Numbered from the stretch's first letter, positions 7,922 to 16,514 are shown. The stretch: 27,996 nucleotides of DNA from Pseudomonadota bacterium (GCA_023390055.1 JAEWDP010000119.1:1-27996); one strand, 5' to 3'. Numbers and translations: made by a program. The notes: generated by a model from the letters alone, not told the origin.

Positions 7922-7949
7922 CTTGTCCCGCGCGTTGTTGCGGGACAGG
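7922..7949 (+). other. Hairpin between binding-protein and permease genes
   Basis: TGTCCCGC (7924-7931) pairs perfectly with GCGGGACA (7940-7947) around an eight-base loop, with a further G-T and C-G pair outside. No T-run follows, so it is not a standard terminator. In importer operons such a stem after the binding-protein gene often protects that mRNA segment and lets the binding protein be made in excess; that role is inferred here. Confidence 0.6.
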
Positions 7950-7988
7950 CACCATATAATCCCAAGCCGGCGGTCCGGGAGGCCAGCC

Positions 7989-9020
7989 ATGTTTGAAGTG
8001 CTTTTTCTGCAATTTCTCAATGGGCTCGATAAGGGAAGTGCTTATGCGCTGATCGCTCTCGGGCTGACACTGGTGTTTGGAACGCTGGGCGTCGTCAATT
8101 TTGCGCATGGCGCCCTGTTCATGCTTGGCGCGTTCTGTGCTGTCGCATTTCGCCAGTTGCTGACGCTCGAAACGGTAACAGTTGACCCCGATCAGATGTC
8201 GCCCTGGGGCACTCCGCTCGAAGTCCGTGAGCCGCTTGTACAGTCCTGGTTTGGTGATTTCGGCGCGTGGCTGGTTAATTATTCGGTCCCGGTGTCTCTC
8301 CTGCTTGCGATCCCGGTCATGCTTGCAATCGGGCTGGTGATGGAGCGTGGACTCATAAAGCACTTCTACAAACGCCCGCACGCAGAGCAAATTCTGGTCA
8401 CTTTCGGACTTGCCATCGTGCTTGGGGAAATCGTCAAGGCAACCTTTGGGCCCAATCCAATTCCACAACCTATGCCTGATTCTCTTCGCGGGGCGACGGA
8501 TATTGGTGTCTGGCTTGGCATGCAGGCCGGTGTGGTTACCTATCCGCTCTGGCGTCTGATATACTTTCTGTTCTCCATGTCGGTGATTGGCGCTGTGTTT
8601 GCATTCTTGCAGTTCACCACATTCGGGATGGTGGTACGTGCAGGTATGGCGGACCGTGAGACTGTCGGTGTGCTCGGAATCAATATCGACCGACGGTTCA
8701 CCATCATGTTCGGTATAGCTTCGGTCGTCGCTGGTATTGCTGGCGTCATGTACACGCCGCTTCTTCCACCAAATTATACAATCGGCATGGATTTTCTGGT
8801 AATTTCGTTTGTCGTGGTCGTCGTTGGCGGTATGGGCTCTTTGCCGGGTGCTGTCGCCGCAGGCTTCCTGCTCGGTATCCTGCAATCTTTTGCTTCCATG
8901 ACCCAGGTAAAGGCAATTTTCCCCGGCGTCGATCAGATCATCATTTATCTCGTCGCCGTTGTGATTCTGCTCGTTCGTCCGCGTGGGCTTATGGGGCGTC
9001 GTGGCATGATGGAGGTCTGA
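7989..9020 (+). CDS. ABC importer permease, LivH type
   Basis: The 343-residue inner-membrane protein has about eight hydrophobic helices and clear LivH-family marks: FLNGLDKGSAYALIALGLTLVFGTLGVVNFAHGALFMLG at residues 8-46 and, late in the chain, VVVVGGMGSLPGAVAAGFLLGIL, the segment that contacts the ATPase. The insert between helices two and three (about 60-92, VTVDPDQMSPWGT...) is longer than in the Escherichia coli LivH. The ATG at 7989 follows GGGAGG; a frame open from 7914 has no such site. It should pair with the LivM-type protein encoded next to form the membrane channel. The next gene starts one base after its stop, so the two are probably translated together. Confidence 0.93.
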   Translation: MFEVLFLQFLNGLDKGSAYALIALGLTLVFGTLGVVNFAHGALFMLGAFCAVAFRQLLTLETVTVDPDQMSPWGTPLEVREPLVQSWFGDFGAWLVNYSVPVSLLLAIPVMLAIGLVMERGLIKHFYKRPHAEQILVTFGLAIVLGEIVKATFGPNPIPQPMPDSLRGATDIGVWLGMQAGVVTYPLWRLIYFLFSMSVIGAVFAFLQFTTFGMVVRAGMADRETVGVLGINIDRRFTIMFGIASVVAGIAGVMYTPLLPPNYTIGMDFLVISFVVVVVGGMGSLPGAVAAGFLLGILQSFASMTQVKAIFPGVDQIIIYLVAVVILLVRPRGLMGRRGMMEV

Positions 9021-9021
9021 T

Positions 9022-10167
9022 ATGAGCAGTTTTATGTCACGTAAAGACCTCACGCTCTTTCTGGGATTCTCTGCGGTCGTTTTATTGTTACCGGTTCTGG
9101 CAGTACCTTTCGGAGCGGCTTATCCAGATTTGCTCCAGCGTTTCATGATCTTCGGCATCTTCGCAATCGGGTTCAACATCCTGTTTGGTTTGACTGGTTA
9201 CTTGTCATTCGGCCACGCTGCCTTCTTTGGTGTTGGGTCCTACGCGGCGATGTGGTCCTTCAAGTTGCTTAGCCTCAATGCACTCCCAGCAATCCTCGTT
9301 GCACTTGTCGTTTCGGGGGTGTTTGCCTACGCCATCGGCTATGTCTCCCTGAGACGATCGGGCATTTACTTCTCGATCCTGACACTTGCATTCTCGCAAA
9401 TGTGCTACAATCTCGCCTACTCGGTTTTGACCCCCATCACAAATGGTGAGACGGGGTTGCGTATGACCCGCAATGACCCACGTGTTCTGGATAGCCTCTT
9501 TACTGATGGGGGCGGCATGCCGGTGCCGGGTTTCTTTGGTATGTCGCTTTCCGGGTGGAACGGTTTCTATTTCTCGACCGTATTCCTTCTGGGGACCTTT
9601 TTCCTGGCTATGCGGATCACAAATTCGCCATTTGGCATGATGCTCAAGGGTATCAAGTCGAACCAGAATCGGATGAATTATACTGGTTTCAACACGCGGC
9701 CCTATACATTGGCTGCATTCGTGATTTCGGGGATGCTTGCAGGTCTTGCAGGCTCGCTTCTGGTTGTAACCGACCCGCTTGCGGGTGCAGAGCGGATGCG
9801 CTGGACCGCTTCGGGGGAGGTGGTGTTGATGACGATCCTCGGGGGTGTCGGAACTTTGGTTGGACCAGTTATCGGCGCCTGGCTCATCAAGTATTTCGAG
9901 AATATCTTCTCGTCATTTAATGCCAGCGTACTCAACAACTTCTATGGTTTCCTGCCCGATGGGCTCAGAGATCTCGCCGTGACGATCAGCGGCAAGTTCG
10001 TCGGCGAGGGCTGGCACCTGACCCTCGGTCTCGTATTTGTGTTGATCGTGGTGTTCCTGCCCGGTGGTATCATGGAAGGGATACGGCGTCTTGCTGCCCG
10101 ATTCCGCCGTGCTGGAAATGGTTCAAAGAATAAACGCCGCGTCGGCGTAACGGCACCAGCGGAATAA
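9022..10167 (+). CDS. ABC importer permease, LivM type
   Basis: The 381-residue membrane protein has roughly ten hydrophobic segments and LivM-family sequences: FAIGFNILFGLTGYLSFGHAAFFGVGSYAA (about 49-79), SGIYFSILTLAFSQMCYNL, and GEVVLMTILGGVGTLVGPVIGAWL in the ATPase-contact region. The C-terminal 25 residues are basic and polar and probably cytoplasmic. It would form the translocation pore with the LivH-type protein. The start ATG lies one base after the preceding stop (TGATATG), with GGAGG inside the end of the upstream gene. An insert after the fourth helix (TNGETGLRMTRNDPRVLD...) is also typical of family members that carry amides or organic acids; the ligand stays unassigned. Confidence 0.93.
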   Translation: MSSFMSRKDLTLFLGFSAVVLLLPVLAVPFGAAYPDLLQRFMIFGIFAIGFNILFGLTGYLSFGHAAFFGVGSYAAMWSFKLLSLNALPAILVALVVSGVFAYAIGYVSLRRSGIYFSILTLAFSQMCYNLAYSVLTPITNGETGLRMTRNDPRVLDSLFTDGGGMPVPGFFGMSLSGWNGFYFSTVFLLGTFFLAMRITNSPFGMMLKGIKSNQNRMNYTGFNTRPYTLAAFVISGMLAGLAGSLLVVTDPLAGAERMRWTASGEVVLMTILGGVGTLVGPVIGAWLIKYFENIFSSFNASVLNNFYGFLPDGLRDLAVTISGKFVGEGWHLTLGLVFVLIVVFLPGGIMEGIRRLAARFRRAGNGSKNKRRVGVTAPAE

Positions 10168-10177
10168 GGAGACGACA

Positions 10178-10948
10178 ATGCAAGCTAGAGACAACGTCGT
10201 TCTTCATGTCGCGGATGTACACAAGAATTTTGGTGGGCTTCATGCGCTTTCGGATATCGATTTGCAAGTCGAAGAGGGTAAGACCCATGCGATCATTGGG
10301 CCAAACGGTGCAGGGAAATCGACCCTTCTTAATGTCATAATTGGCCGCCTGGCCCCGTCTGGTGGAGCGGTCGTCTTTGATGGCAATGTGCTGACGGGCA
10401 AGAAACCTCATGAAATAAACCAGCTCGGTGTTGCACGTGTCTTTCAGACACCGGAAATATTTTCGGATCTTTCCGTGCTGCAAAATGTGATGACGCCGGC
10501 ATTTGCCAAGCGCGACGGTTCATTCAAGATCAACATGTTCCGCTCAGTGGCCAGTGAACGGCTGATCCGTGAAGAAGCAGAAAACATGCTGGATGACGTT
10601 GGCCTCGTTGATCGTTGTGACGTGCATGCCGGCGCGCTATCACGGGGCGATAAACGGCGCCTGGAATTGGCAATGTGCCTGATGCAGAAGCCGCGCCTGC
10701 TGCTGCTGGATGAGCCTACCGCCGGCATGAGCCGACACGATACCAATACTACGATTGAACTGCTGAAGAAGATCAAAAGTCGGGGTATGACAAAGGTCAT
10801 CATTGAGCATGATATGCATGTCGTGTTTTCTCTCGCAGACACGATCTCGGTCCTGGCAGGTGGGCGCATCATTGCCGAAGGCCTGCCAGATCAAGTGCGT
10901 GGTGACCCGCGTGTCCAGGAAGCCTATCTCGGAGGAGCACACCAATGA
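10178..10948 (+). CDS. ABC importer ATPase, LivG type
   Basis: The 256-residue ATPase has Walker A GPNGAGKST (about residue 47), a Q-loop at VARVFQTPEIF, a signature ALSRGDKRRLELAMCL in which the usual SGGQ is SRGD, Walker B LLLLDEPTAGMS, and a switch histidine in IIEHDMHVVF. The SRGDKRRLE signature and TAGMS after Walker B are usual for LivG/UrtD-like subunits and not a defect. With the LivF-type partner it forms the heterodimer that powers the importer. The ATG at 10178 follows AAGGAGACGAC, ten bases after the permease stop. The last four bases overlap the start of the next gene (ATGA). Confidence 0.94.
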   Translation: MQARDNVVLHVADVHKNFGGLHALSDIDLQVEEGKTHAIIGPNGAGKSTLLNVIIGRLAPSGGAVVFDGNVLTGKKPHEINQLGVARVFQTPEIFSDLSVLQNVMTPAFAKRDGSFKINMFRSVASERLIREEAENMLDDVGLVDRCDVHAGALSRGDKRRLELAMCLMQKPRLLLLDEPTAGMSRHDTNTTIELLKKIKSRGMTKVIIEHDMHVVFSLADTISVLAGGRIIAEGLPDQVRGDPRVQEAYLGGAHQ

Positions 10949-11700
10949 ACGCCTTGGCTCGCGATATCGGGTCGGTAACGGCTGTGACCGAAGAGCGCCC
11001 CTTTTTCTCCGTTCGCGACATTCATGCCTACTATGGTGAAAGTTACATCGTACAAGGTATTTCACTGGAGATAAGGCATGGAGAAATCCTGGCTCTGCTT
11101 GGTCGCAACGGAGCTGGGAAGACGTCGACCCTGAGGACAATTGCCCGACTTGATGATCCTATGCTTCATCATGGCGAGATCTGGCTCGACGGCCAGCCTG
11201 TTCACAGGATGAAGTCATTCGAAGCCGCCCGTTCTGGGATCCAACTGGTGCCGGAAGACAGGCGGATTATCCAAGGCCTTTCGGTGGAGGAAAATCTTAG
11301 TCTTGCCCAGGTCGCTCCAGGCATAGGATGGGATCTCGATCGCATTTATGGTCATTTCCCTCGTCTGGCAGAGCGTCGAAAGCAGGAGGGAACAACGCTT
11401 TCTGGCGGCGAGCAGCAGATGCTGGCGATAGCGCGAGCACTTGCTCGCGATTTGAAGCTGCTGCTTCTCGATGAACCTTATGAAGGGCTTGCGCCAGTGA
11501 TCGTTCAGGAGATTGAAGGCATCCTCAACGAGATCAAGGCTCTTGGCATTACGACGATTATTGTTGAACAGAATGCAGTTGCAGCGTTAAAGCTTGCAGA
11601 CCGGGCGGTGATCCTCGACACCGGCGAGGTTGCTTTCATGGGTTCTGCACAGGAAGTTCTGGACAATGCCGAATTGCGGCATGAGTACCTGGCTATCTGA
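10945..11700 (+). CDS. ABC importer ATPase, LivF type
   Basis: The 251-residue ATPase has Walker A LGRNGAGKTST, a Q-loop region GIQLVPEDRRIIQGLSVEENL, signature TLSGGEQQMLAIARAL, Walker B LLLLDEPYEGLAP and switch histidine-region IIVEQNAVAAL, where the usual His is Gln, as is normal in LivF. The first 20 or so residues (SVTAVTEERPF) form a slightly longer lead than usual before FFSVRDIHAYYGESYIVQG. The start overlaps the LivG-type stop by four bases with GGAGG upstream, so the two ATPases are made in step. It closes the importer operon; a candidate terminator follows at 11742-11768. It is clearly different in sequence from the broken liv-type ATPase at 13098-13755, so that one is not a recent copy. 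Confidence 0.94.
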   Translation: MNALARDIGSVTAVTEERPFFSVRDIHAYYGESYIVQGISLEIRHGEILALLGRNGAGKTSTLRTIARLDDPMLHHGEIWLDGQPVHRMKSFEAARSGIQLVPEDRRIIQGLSVEENLSLAQVAPGIGWDLDRIYGHFPRLAERRKQEGTTLSGGEQQMLAIARALARDLKLLLLDEPYEGLAPVIVQEIEGILNEIKALGITTIIVEQNAVAALKLADRAVILDTGEVAFMGSAQEVLDNAELRHEYLAI

Positions 11701-12035
11701 CAAGGTGTTGTAGGAATGCGGCGGCATTCTAACGTTGCCGTATTCCGGTGCACTTACCGGTATCTTTTGTATTGACTTAATCATTTCCGAAACCACTCGG
11801 CCAATTCCAGGCAAAGTGCGTCGAATGACATGGTGGTGTTAGTTTTCGTTCGATGCGTCATCATGGCAATGCTTCAATACAAGCAAGTCGTGGGTGTAAA
11901 TCTATCTGGATCTCATCCAATCGTGGAGCAGGATTGGCGGGCCTGCGGGATGGCGGCTTGCACGCACGACGTCGTCTGCGGAAATTGGTTCATTGTGTCT
12001 TACGCACCGAGTCCGATATTGATCGGCCGTTGTGG
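11701..12035. other. Intergenic stretch between importer operon and convergent AraC-type gene
   Basis: I see no gene in these 335 bases. Short plus-strand frames from 11830 and 11853 lack any recognisable motif or ribosome binding site. A small hairpin (GAATGC 11714-11719 with GCATTC 11724-11729) and a second one with a T-rich tail (listed separately) lie near the importer's end. The rest shows nothing I can name. Confidence 0.5.
11742..11768 (+). terminator. Candidate intrinsic terminator after the importer operon
   Basis: CCGGT (11745-11749) pairs with ACCGG (11756-11760) around a six-base loop, with two more possible pairs outside one mismatch. It is followed by TATCTTTT. The stem is short, so termination may be weak. 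Confidence 0.4.
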
Positions 12036-12932
12036 CTATGGCCAAGCAGCATAACTTGTCTCGCGAGGCGCACGCATTTGCGCTGTATTCTGACGGTGGA
12101 TCTTCGGTGAGATGCCTGTCTGGCGTTTGAAAAAGCGACTGAAATAGGCTGCATCTTTGAACCCCAATGCTTCGGCAATTTCCCCTATTTGCATCGTCGT
12201 TCCATCGAGCAGGGATACCGCCTCAGTGATCAGACGGCTATGGATAAGTTCCATCGGAGTTCGCCCCGTGGCACGTCGTACCGCGGTGTTCAACCGGTCG
12301 GCAGTTACACCAAGTGCTGCCGCAAACTCCGGAATTGTCCAGTGTTTCCTTATATGCAGTTCGACCAAATGGACGAAATTGCGAACGATCATCCTGGGGG
12401 ATGTCTGCACCTGTTCTGCGGCAGGCGCAGACATCCGCCAGATTGTCAGCAGGAGAAGTGCGAGATGATGGCGAACCGCTTCCTGTGCGCCTGGCAGATC
12501 ATCGTGCAGTTCCTGTTTGATCGTCGAGATTGCTGTCAAAAGGTATCTGGCGTTGACGTCAGAAAGGCGCATGCCGAGGATCGGGCGAGCCACAGCCTCC
12601 CGAACTTGAGAAAAGACAGTTCCAGTGGGCATGGCAGATCTAAGGACCGACTCGGGGACCGTCAAGGATCCACCGTCGGCACCGGCATCAAACACAGCTG
12701 AGCCGGTTTCTCCGGCCGGTATCCAGACCAAGGTTGGTCCTGCAATTGACAAGTCATGATGGCCGAGGCGAAGATTTCCACTTCCCGACATTACAAGAAA
12801 GAGCCGGCTGCGGCGGCCGCGGAAAGTCCACTCACTTTGTGAAAGTCTACCCTGAAAAACTTGCGCTTCAATTGCGATTGATTGGACAGGACCGTGTCTA
12901 CCCGCGCTGAACGTCTCAAATAGTGTTCGCAT
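12036..12932 (-). CDS. AraC-family transcriptional regulator
   Basis: From the ATG at 12930-12932, the 298-residue product has an N-terminal cupin-like sensing domain (about 1-150, containing SRLFLVMSGSGNLRLGHHDLSIAGPTLVWIPAG), a helical linker, and a C-terminal double helix-turn-helix of AraC type (about 190-280). Its first helix pair is WTIPEFAAALGVTADRLNTAVRRATGRTP and the second ends in the family signature EALGFKDAAYFSRFFKRQTGISP. I prefer this start because GGGGAGG lies just upstream; the earlier ATG at 12944 would overlap that site. It is divergent from the broken liv-type ATPase and the aldehyde dehydrogenase, so it probably controls them through the shared 165-base gap. The inducer may be an aromatic aldehyde or acid, by context only. 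Confidence 0.9.
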   Translation of the reverse strand: MRTLFETFSAGRHGPVQSIAIEAQVFQGRLSQSEWTFRGRRSRLFLVMSGSGNLRLGHHDLSIAGPTLVWIPAGETGSAVFDAGADGGSLTVPESVLRSAMPTGTVFSQVREAVARPILGMRLSDVNARYLLTAISTIKQELHDDLPGAQEAVRHHLALLLLTIWRMSAPAAEQVQTSPRMIVRNFVHLVELHIRKHWTIPEFAAALGVTADRLNTAVRRATGRTPMELIHSRLITEAVSLLDGTTMQIGEIAEALGFKDAAYFSRFFKRQTGISPKIHRQNTAQMRAPRETSYAAWP

Positions 12933-13097
12933 CCGCCTCCCCATTCAGTGAAAAGTGCAAATATCTCCTGTAAAAGTCTATTTTATGTTTAAAGGGACCT
13001 GTTAAGCTCTCTTGGACCGATCGAAACTGGCAGCAGGAACTGCCGTCGATGGTAACGCAATCGGCCTGTAGGAGCGGGCCAAGAGGGAGGATCGTCA

Positions 13098-13755
13098 ATG
13101 AAAATCTTGTCACGCAGGGCGGTAAACAGTTGTTATCCTCGGCTCCAATGGTGCGGGAAAGTCGTCCTTGCTGAATGCGATTGCGGGGATCACACCAACC
13201 GACACGAAAACAACGATTGCGTTCTGTGGACGACAAATCCGTGGTCTCGCCGCACATGAGGTGCTGGAGGCCGGCATCGCACTTGTACCCGAGGGCAGAG
13301 GGGTTTTTGGGGACCTAACCGTGGAAGAAAACCTGGCTCTCGGCGCTTATGCCAAACGTGCCAGAGCTCATGCCAGCCACAGTCGCGCCTTTGTTTATGA
13401 CCTCTTTCCGAGGCTGCAGGAGCGGAGCCGTCAATATGTAAATACCATGTCTGGTGGAGAGCAGCAGATGGTGGCGATTGGACGCGCGTTGATGTCTAAA
13501 CCAGACCTTTTGATGCTCGACGAACCAAGCCTGGGGCTTGCGCCTGTTGTCGTGGCAGATCTGTTCAAGAACCTTGGTCGTATTCGCGAACGCGGTCTTT
13601 CATTTTTGATTGTGGAACAGAACGTCAAGATGAGCCTCTCAATTGCCGATCGTGGCTATCTGGCCGAAGCTGGTCGGATCACGCGTGAGGATACAGCCGA
13701 GAATCTAGTGAACGACCTTGCCGTCCAGCGTGCATTTCTGGGTGGGACGGCATAA
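13098..13755 (+). pseudogene. LivF-type ATPase gene broken near its 5' end
   Basis: A good ribosome binding site (GGGAGG at 13085-13090) and ATG at 13098 are followed by only about ten codons before the ATPase sequence continues in another frame. The body, read from about 13129, gives VVILGSNGAGKSSLLNAIAG (Walker A), VPEGRGVFGDLTVEENLALG, signature TMSGGEQQMVAIGRAL, Walker B LLMLDEPSLGLAP and IVEQNVKMSL, ending normally at 13755. An in-frame TAA lies at 13123-13125 just before Walker A. About 25-30 residues (the strand with the Y-loop before Walker A) are missing and the frame changes. A restart at TTG 13168 would lack Walker A and be inactive. No other genes of a second importer remain nearby, so this is an orphan remnant. 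It sits 36 bases before the aldehyde dehydrogenase start and probably shares its transcript. Confidence 0.8.
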
Positions 13756-13791
13756 TCGATAGTTGCAAACAGAAGGACAGTGGAGAACCGT

Positions 13792-15243
13792 ATGAGCATC
13801 CTGGGCCTGAAGATCAATAATAATGAAGTAGAAGCTTCCGATGGGCGTTTCTTCGAACGAATGAACCCCATCTCGGGTGAAGTTGCCTCAAAAGTTGCCG
13901 CTGCCTCGGTCGATGACGCACGGCAGGCAGCCAACGTGGCGGCGAAGGCTTTCCCCGCCTGGTCCGCTACCGGCCCGGGCCAGCGACGCAAGCTCCTGCT
14001 GGCCGCCGCTGATCGCCTTCAGGATAAGGCCCCAGAGTTTGTGTCGGCGATGGCCGAGGAAACGGGTGCAACAGCCGGCTGGGCGATGTTCAATGTCGGC
14101 CTTGCGTCCGACATGCTTCGTGAAGCGGCGTCATTGACGACACAGATCACGGGAGAAGTGATCCCGTCAAATCGTGCAGGCAGTCTGGCAATGGCGGTTC
14201 GTCAACCGGCAGGTGTCGTGCTGTCGATCGCGCCATGGAACGCGCCGGTTATTCTTGGAGTTCGCTCAATAGCTGTACCGCTGGCATGCGGTAATACGGT
14301 GGTCATGAAAACCTCGGAAATTTGCCCTCGTACACACAGGTTGATCGTAGATTCTCTCCATGAAGCAGGTCTTCCGGATGGAGTATTGAACGCTATCTCC
14401 AATGCACCCGATGATGCCGGCAAGATTGTTGAGAGCCTGATTGCGCATCCGGCAGTTCGTCGCATTAACTTCACCGGTTCGACCCGGGTCGGGCGTATCA
14501 TTGCAGAAACTTCCGCCCGTCATCTCAAGCCAGCTCTCCTTGAGCTTGGTGGAAAGGCTCCGTTCGTTGTACTTGATGATGCCGATATCGATGAGGCTGT
14601 TTCCGCGGCGGCGTTTGGCGCATATATGAACCAGGGTCAGATCTGCATGTCCACGGAGCGGCTCGTGGTGGACGACAAGATTGCGGACGATTTTGTGGCG
14701 GCAATGGTTGCAAAGGTGAAGACCCTGACAGCAGGCGATCCACGTCGCAGCGATTCACCGCTCGGTTCCCTAATCGACCTCAACGCGGCAAAGCGTGTTG
14801 AGGCACTCATCAAGGATGCCGTGGCGAAAGGTGCCTCACTTGTCGCTGGCGGTCGTATCGAAGGTACACTTATGGATGCGACTTTGCTCGACAAAGTAAC
14901 GCCTGCGATGCGTATCTATAGTGAGGAAAGCTTTGGGCCGGTTGCTTCAGTTATGCGCGTCGGTTCCCTCGATGAAGCAGTACGTATCGCAAACGATACC
15001 GAGTACGGGCTGTCTGCTGCAGTTTTCGGACGTGACGTTAATCGGGCGATGAACGTTGCACGTCGCATTGAATCCGGAATCTGCCACATCAACGGCCCCA
15101 CGGTGCATGATGAAGCACAGATGCCGTTCGGCGGCGTGAAGGAATCGGGCTACGGCCGCTTCGGAGGGAAGGCCGGGATTGCCGAGTTTACAGAACTGCG
15201 CTGGATCACGGTTCAGGATGGTTCTATTCACTACCCCATTTGA
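13792..15243 (+). CDS. NAD(P)-dependent aldehyde dehydrogenase, aromatic-aldehyde (vanillin/salicylaldehyde) type
   Basis: The 483-residue enzyme is a full-length ALDH-superfamily member. Catalytic Cys285 lies in MNQGQICMST and general base Glu251 in LLELGGKAPF. Oxyanion Asn150 lies in IAPWNAP, and the cofactor-site sequence is FTGSTRVGRIIAE. The FGAYMNQGQICMSTERLVVD segment and the NAPVILGVRSIAVPLACGNTVVMK stretch are typical of vanillin, salicylaldehyde and benzaldehyde dehydrogenases, so it probably oxidises an aromatic aldehyde to the acid; the exact substrate is open. The ATG at 13792 has GGAG eight bases upstream; the GTG at 13780 is less likely. It lies just behind the broken liv-type ATPase and opposite an AraC-type regulator, consistent with a small aromatic-aldehyde module. 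A strong hairpin follows its stop. Confidence 0.88.
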   Translation: MSILGLKINNNEVEASDGRFFERMNPISGEVASKVAAASVDDARQAANVAAKAFPAWSATGPGQRRKLLLAAADRLQDKAPEFVSAMAEETGATAGWAMFNVGLASDMLREAASLTTQITGEVIPSNRAGSLAMAVRQPAGVVLSIAPWNAPVILGVRSIAVPLACGNTVVMKTSEICPRTHRLIVDSLHEAGLPDGVLNAISNAPDDAGKIVESLIAHPAVRRINFTGSTRVGRIIAETSARHLKPALLELGGKAPFVVLDDADIDEAVSAAAFGAYMNQGQICMSTERLVVDDKIADDFVAAMVAKVKTLTAGDPRRSDSPLGSLIDLNAAKRVEALIKDAVAKGASLVAGGRIEGTLMDATLLDKVTPAMRIYSEESFGPVASVMRVGSLDEAVRIANDTEYGLSAAVFGRDVNRAMNVARRIESGICHINGPTVHDEAQMPFGGVKESGYGRFGGKAGIAEFTELRWITVQDGSIHYPI

Positions 15244-15262
15244 AAGCGAAGCTGGTTATTAG

Positions 15263-15296
15263 ACGGCTTCTCCGCCAAAGACGGCGGCGAAGCCGT
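15263..15296. terminator. Hairpin between convergent genes, probable bidirectional terminator
   Basis: ACGGCTTC-T-CCGCC (15263-15276) pairs with GGCGG-C-GAAGCCGT (15283-15296), a 14-base stem with a single T/C mismatch and a six-base loop. It lies exactly between the stops of the aldehyde dehydrogenase (15243) and the second NnrS gene (15305). Neither side has a real T-run, so it may need Rho or act mainly as a 3' end stabiliser. Confidence 0.6.
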
Positions 15297-15304
15297 TGTT
15301 GGTA

Positions 15305-16513
15305 TCAGCCTCTGGGCGCTGGGCGACGAAGCAGAAGTGGCCCATAGAGAGCGGCAAATCCCAGGAAGGCGATAACCCAGCATATCCCGGAAAGAGGTAG
15401 CAGGAGCATCGTATGGTCTGGAATGATCGAAGCAGAAATACGCGCTGTCGTGGCTATGATAATGGGGACGTAGACAAGTATTACCGTGGAAGCGGGGGCG
15501 TGCAGTGACCGACCTGAATGGCCACGTGTTGCGCGTGTCATGACTGCTAAGGTCATTGTGCCGATTGCTCCCGTCGTCCAGGCGTGCATGCCGGCAGAGT
15601 TGAGGCCAGGATCGTGGTTCAAGAGAGCGATGCCTGTCAGTAGGAATCCTACTGGAATAAACAGAAATGCGACATGCAGGATAGTTACAAGAGGTTCGGC
15701 AAATGTCCGGTGCGGCGCCCATCGCAGTTGCCGGGCAAGTTGGAGAATGCCCGCCAGAATGGATGCAACGCCGGCCAGAGGCGCAATTTCGGAGAGCCGG
15801 GCAGCACATACCCAGAGTATCAGCGCCACAAGGGATAACATCATGGTGGAAAGATCAAATCGGCCGAACGGAGCCGGAAGCAGTGCTGGATTGTTCTTCT
15901 TTAACCAGTTGCCGGTAAAGGCTGGGATAATCCGACCAGCAATTACCGAGATCAATAAGATGATAAAGCCGATTGCGAAGCGATTGGACAGCTCTACATA
16001 ACCAAACCGGTGAGCCTCGTAATAGAATGCAATTTGAGATGCTGACAATCCGGCAATAATTGCGAGCACCTTATAGTTTCGGGTGTTGTGCGCGGCAACG
16101 AGTTCACGCAACACCAAAACAGCGAGTACTGGTAGAAACGCGCCAGAAAGCAGCGTCGCGGCGAAAAAACCTGTTTGCTCGGAGCAAAAGACGGCAACGC
16201 GACCAGCCAGCCAAAGGCAAAACAGCATGCAGAGCGGAAAACCGGACAGCGGGGATCTTCCCGTCCAACTCGGTACTGCCGTAAGCAGAAAACCGGCAAT
16301 GACCGCAGCGACATATCCAAATAGCAGTTCGTGCTGGTGCCAGATGACAGGTGTAAGCACCGTTGGGACATGTGTAAAACCAAGATACCAAGGAACCCAA
16401 AGAGCGATCATGGCCGCAGCGTAGAGGGAACTGGCGAAAAAGAAGGGACGAAATCCACCCGAGAAGACGAAGGTGAAGATTGATGTGGTGGATCTTTGAT
16501 GATGGGTCGTCAT
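15305..16513 (-). CDS. NnrS-family heme/copper membrane protein (second of two)
   Basis: The 402-residue protein has about twelve hydrophobic helices. NnrS marks are GGFRPFFFAS near the N-terminus, IWHQHELLFGYVAAVIAGFLLTAVPSWTG at about 58-86 (His59 and His61 are candidate heme or metal ligands) and GRIIPAFTGNWLKK in mid-chain. It therefore keeps the conserved core better than its paralogue upstream. NnrS proteins are inner-membrane heme- and copper-containing proteins linked to nitric-oxide stress and denitrification; their exact chemistry is unsettled. The ATG at 16511-16513 begins one base after the first NnrS stop (TAACATG). A TTG 21 bases earlier is possible but has no better site. It is the last gene of the six-gene TonB-ABC-NnrS operon. 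Confidence 0.88.
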   Translation of the reverse strand: MTTHHQRSTTSIFTFVFSGGFRPFFFASSLYAAAMIALWVPWYLGFTHVPTVLTPVIWHQHELLFGYVAAVIAGFLLTAVPSWTGRSPLSGFPLCMLFCLWLAGRVAVFCSEQTGFFAATLLSGAFLPVLAVLVLRELVAAHNTRNYKVLAIIAGLSASQIAFYYEAHRFGYVELSNRFAIGFIILLISVIAGRIIPAFTGNWLKKNNPALLPAPFGRFDLSTMMLSLVALILWVCAARLSEIAPLAGVASILAGILQLARQLRWAPHRTFAEPLVTILHVAFLFIPVGFLLTGIALLNHDPGLNSAGMHAWTTGAIGTMTLAVMTRATRGHSGRSLHAPASTVILVYVPIIIATTARISASIIPDHTMLLLPLSGICWVIAFLGFAALYGPLLLRRPAPRG

Positions 16514-16514
16514 G

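Noticed and set aside
7752..9053. A 433-codon open frame on the minus strand
   Set aside because: It is exactly antisense to the LivH-type permease and the end of the binding-protein gene. Its composition is H/R/D/N-rich low-information sequence with no domain, so it is a shadow of the coding strand.
11830..12110. Short plus-strand frames (74 and 85 codons) after the importer operon
   Set aside because: They overlap each other in different frames, lack ribosome binding sites and motifs, and run into the convergent AraC gene.
13168..13755. Intact shorter ATPase starting at TTG 13168
   Set aside because: It would lack Walker A and has no ribosome binding site. The original start with a good site lies at 13098, so a broken gene explains the sequence better.
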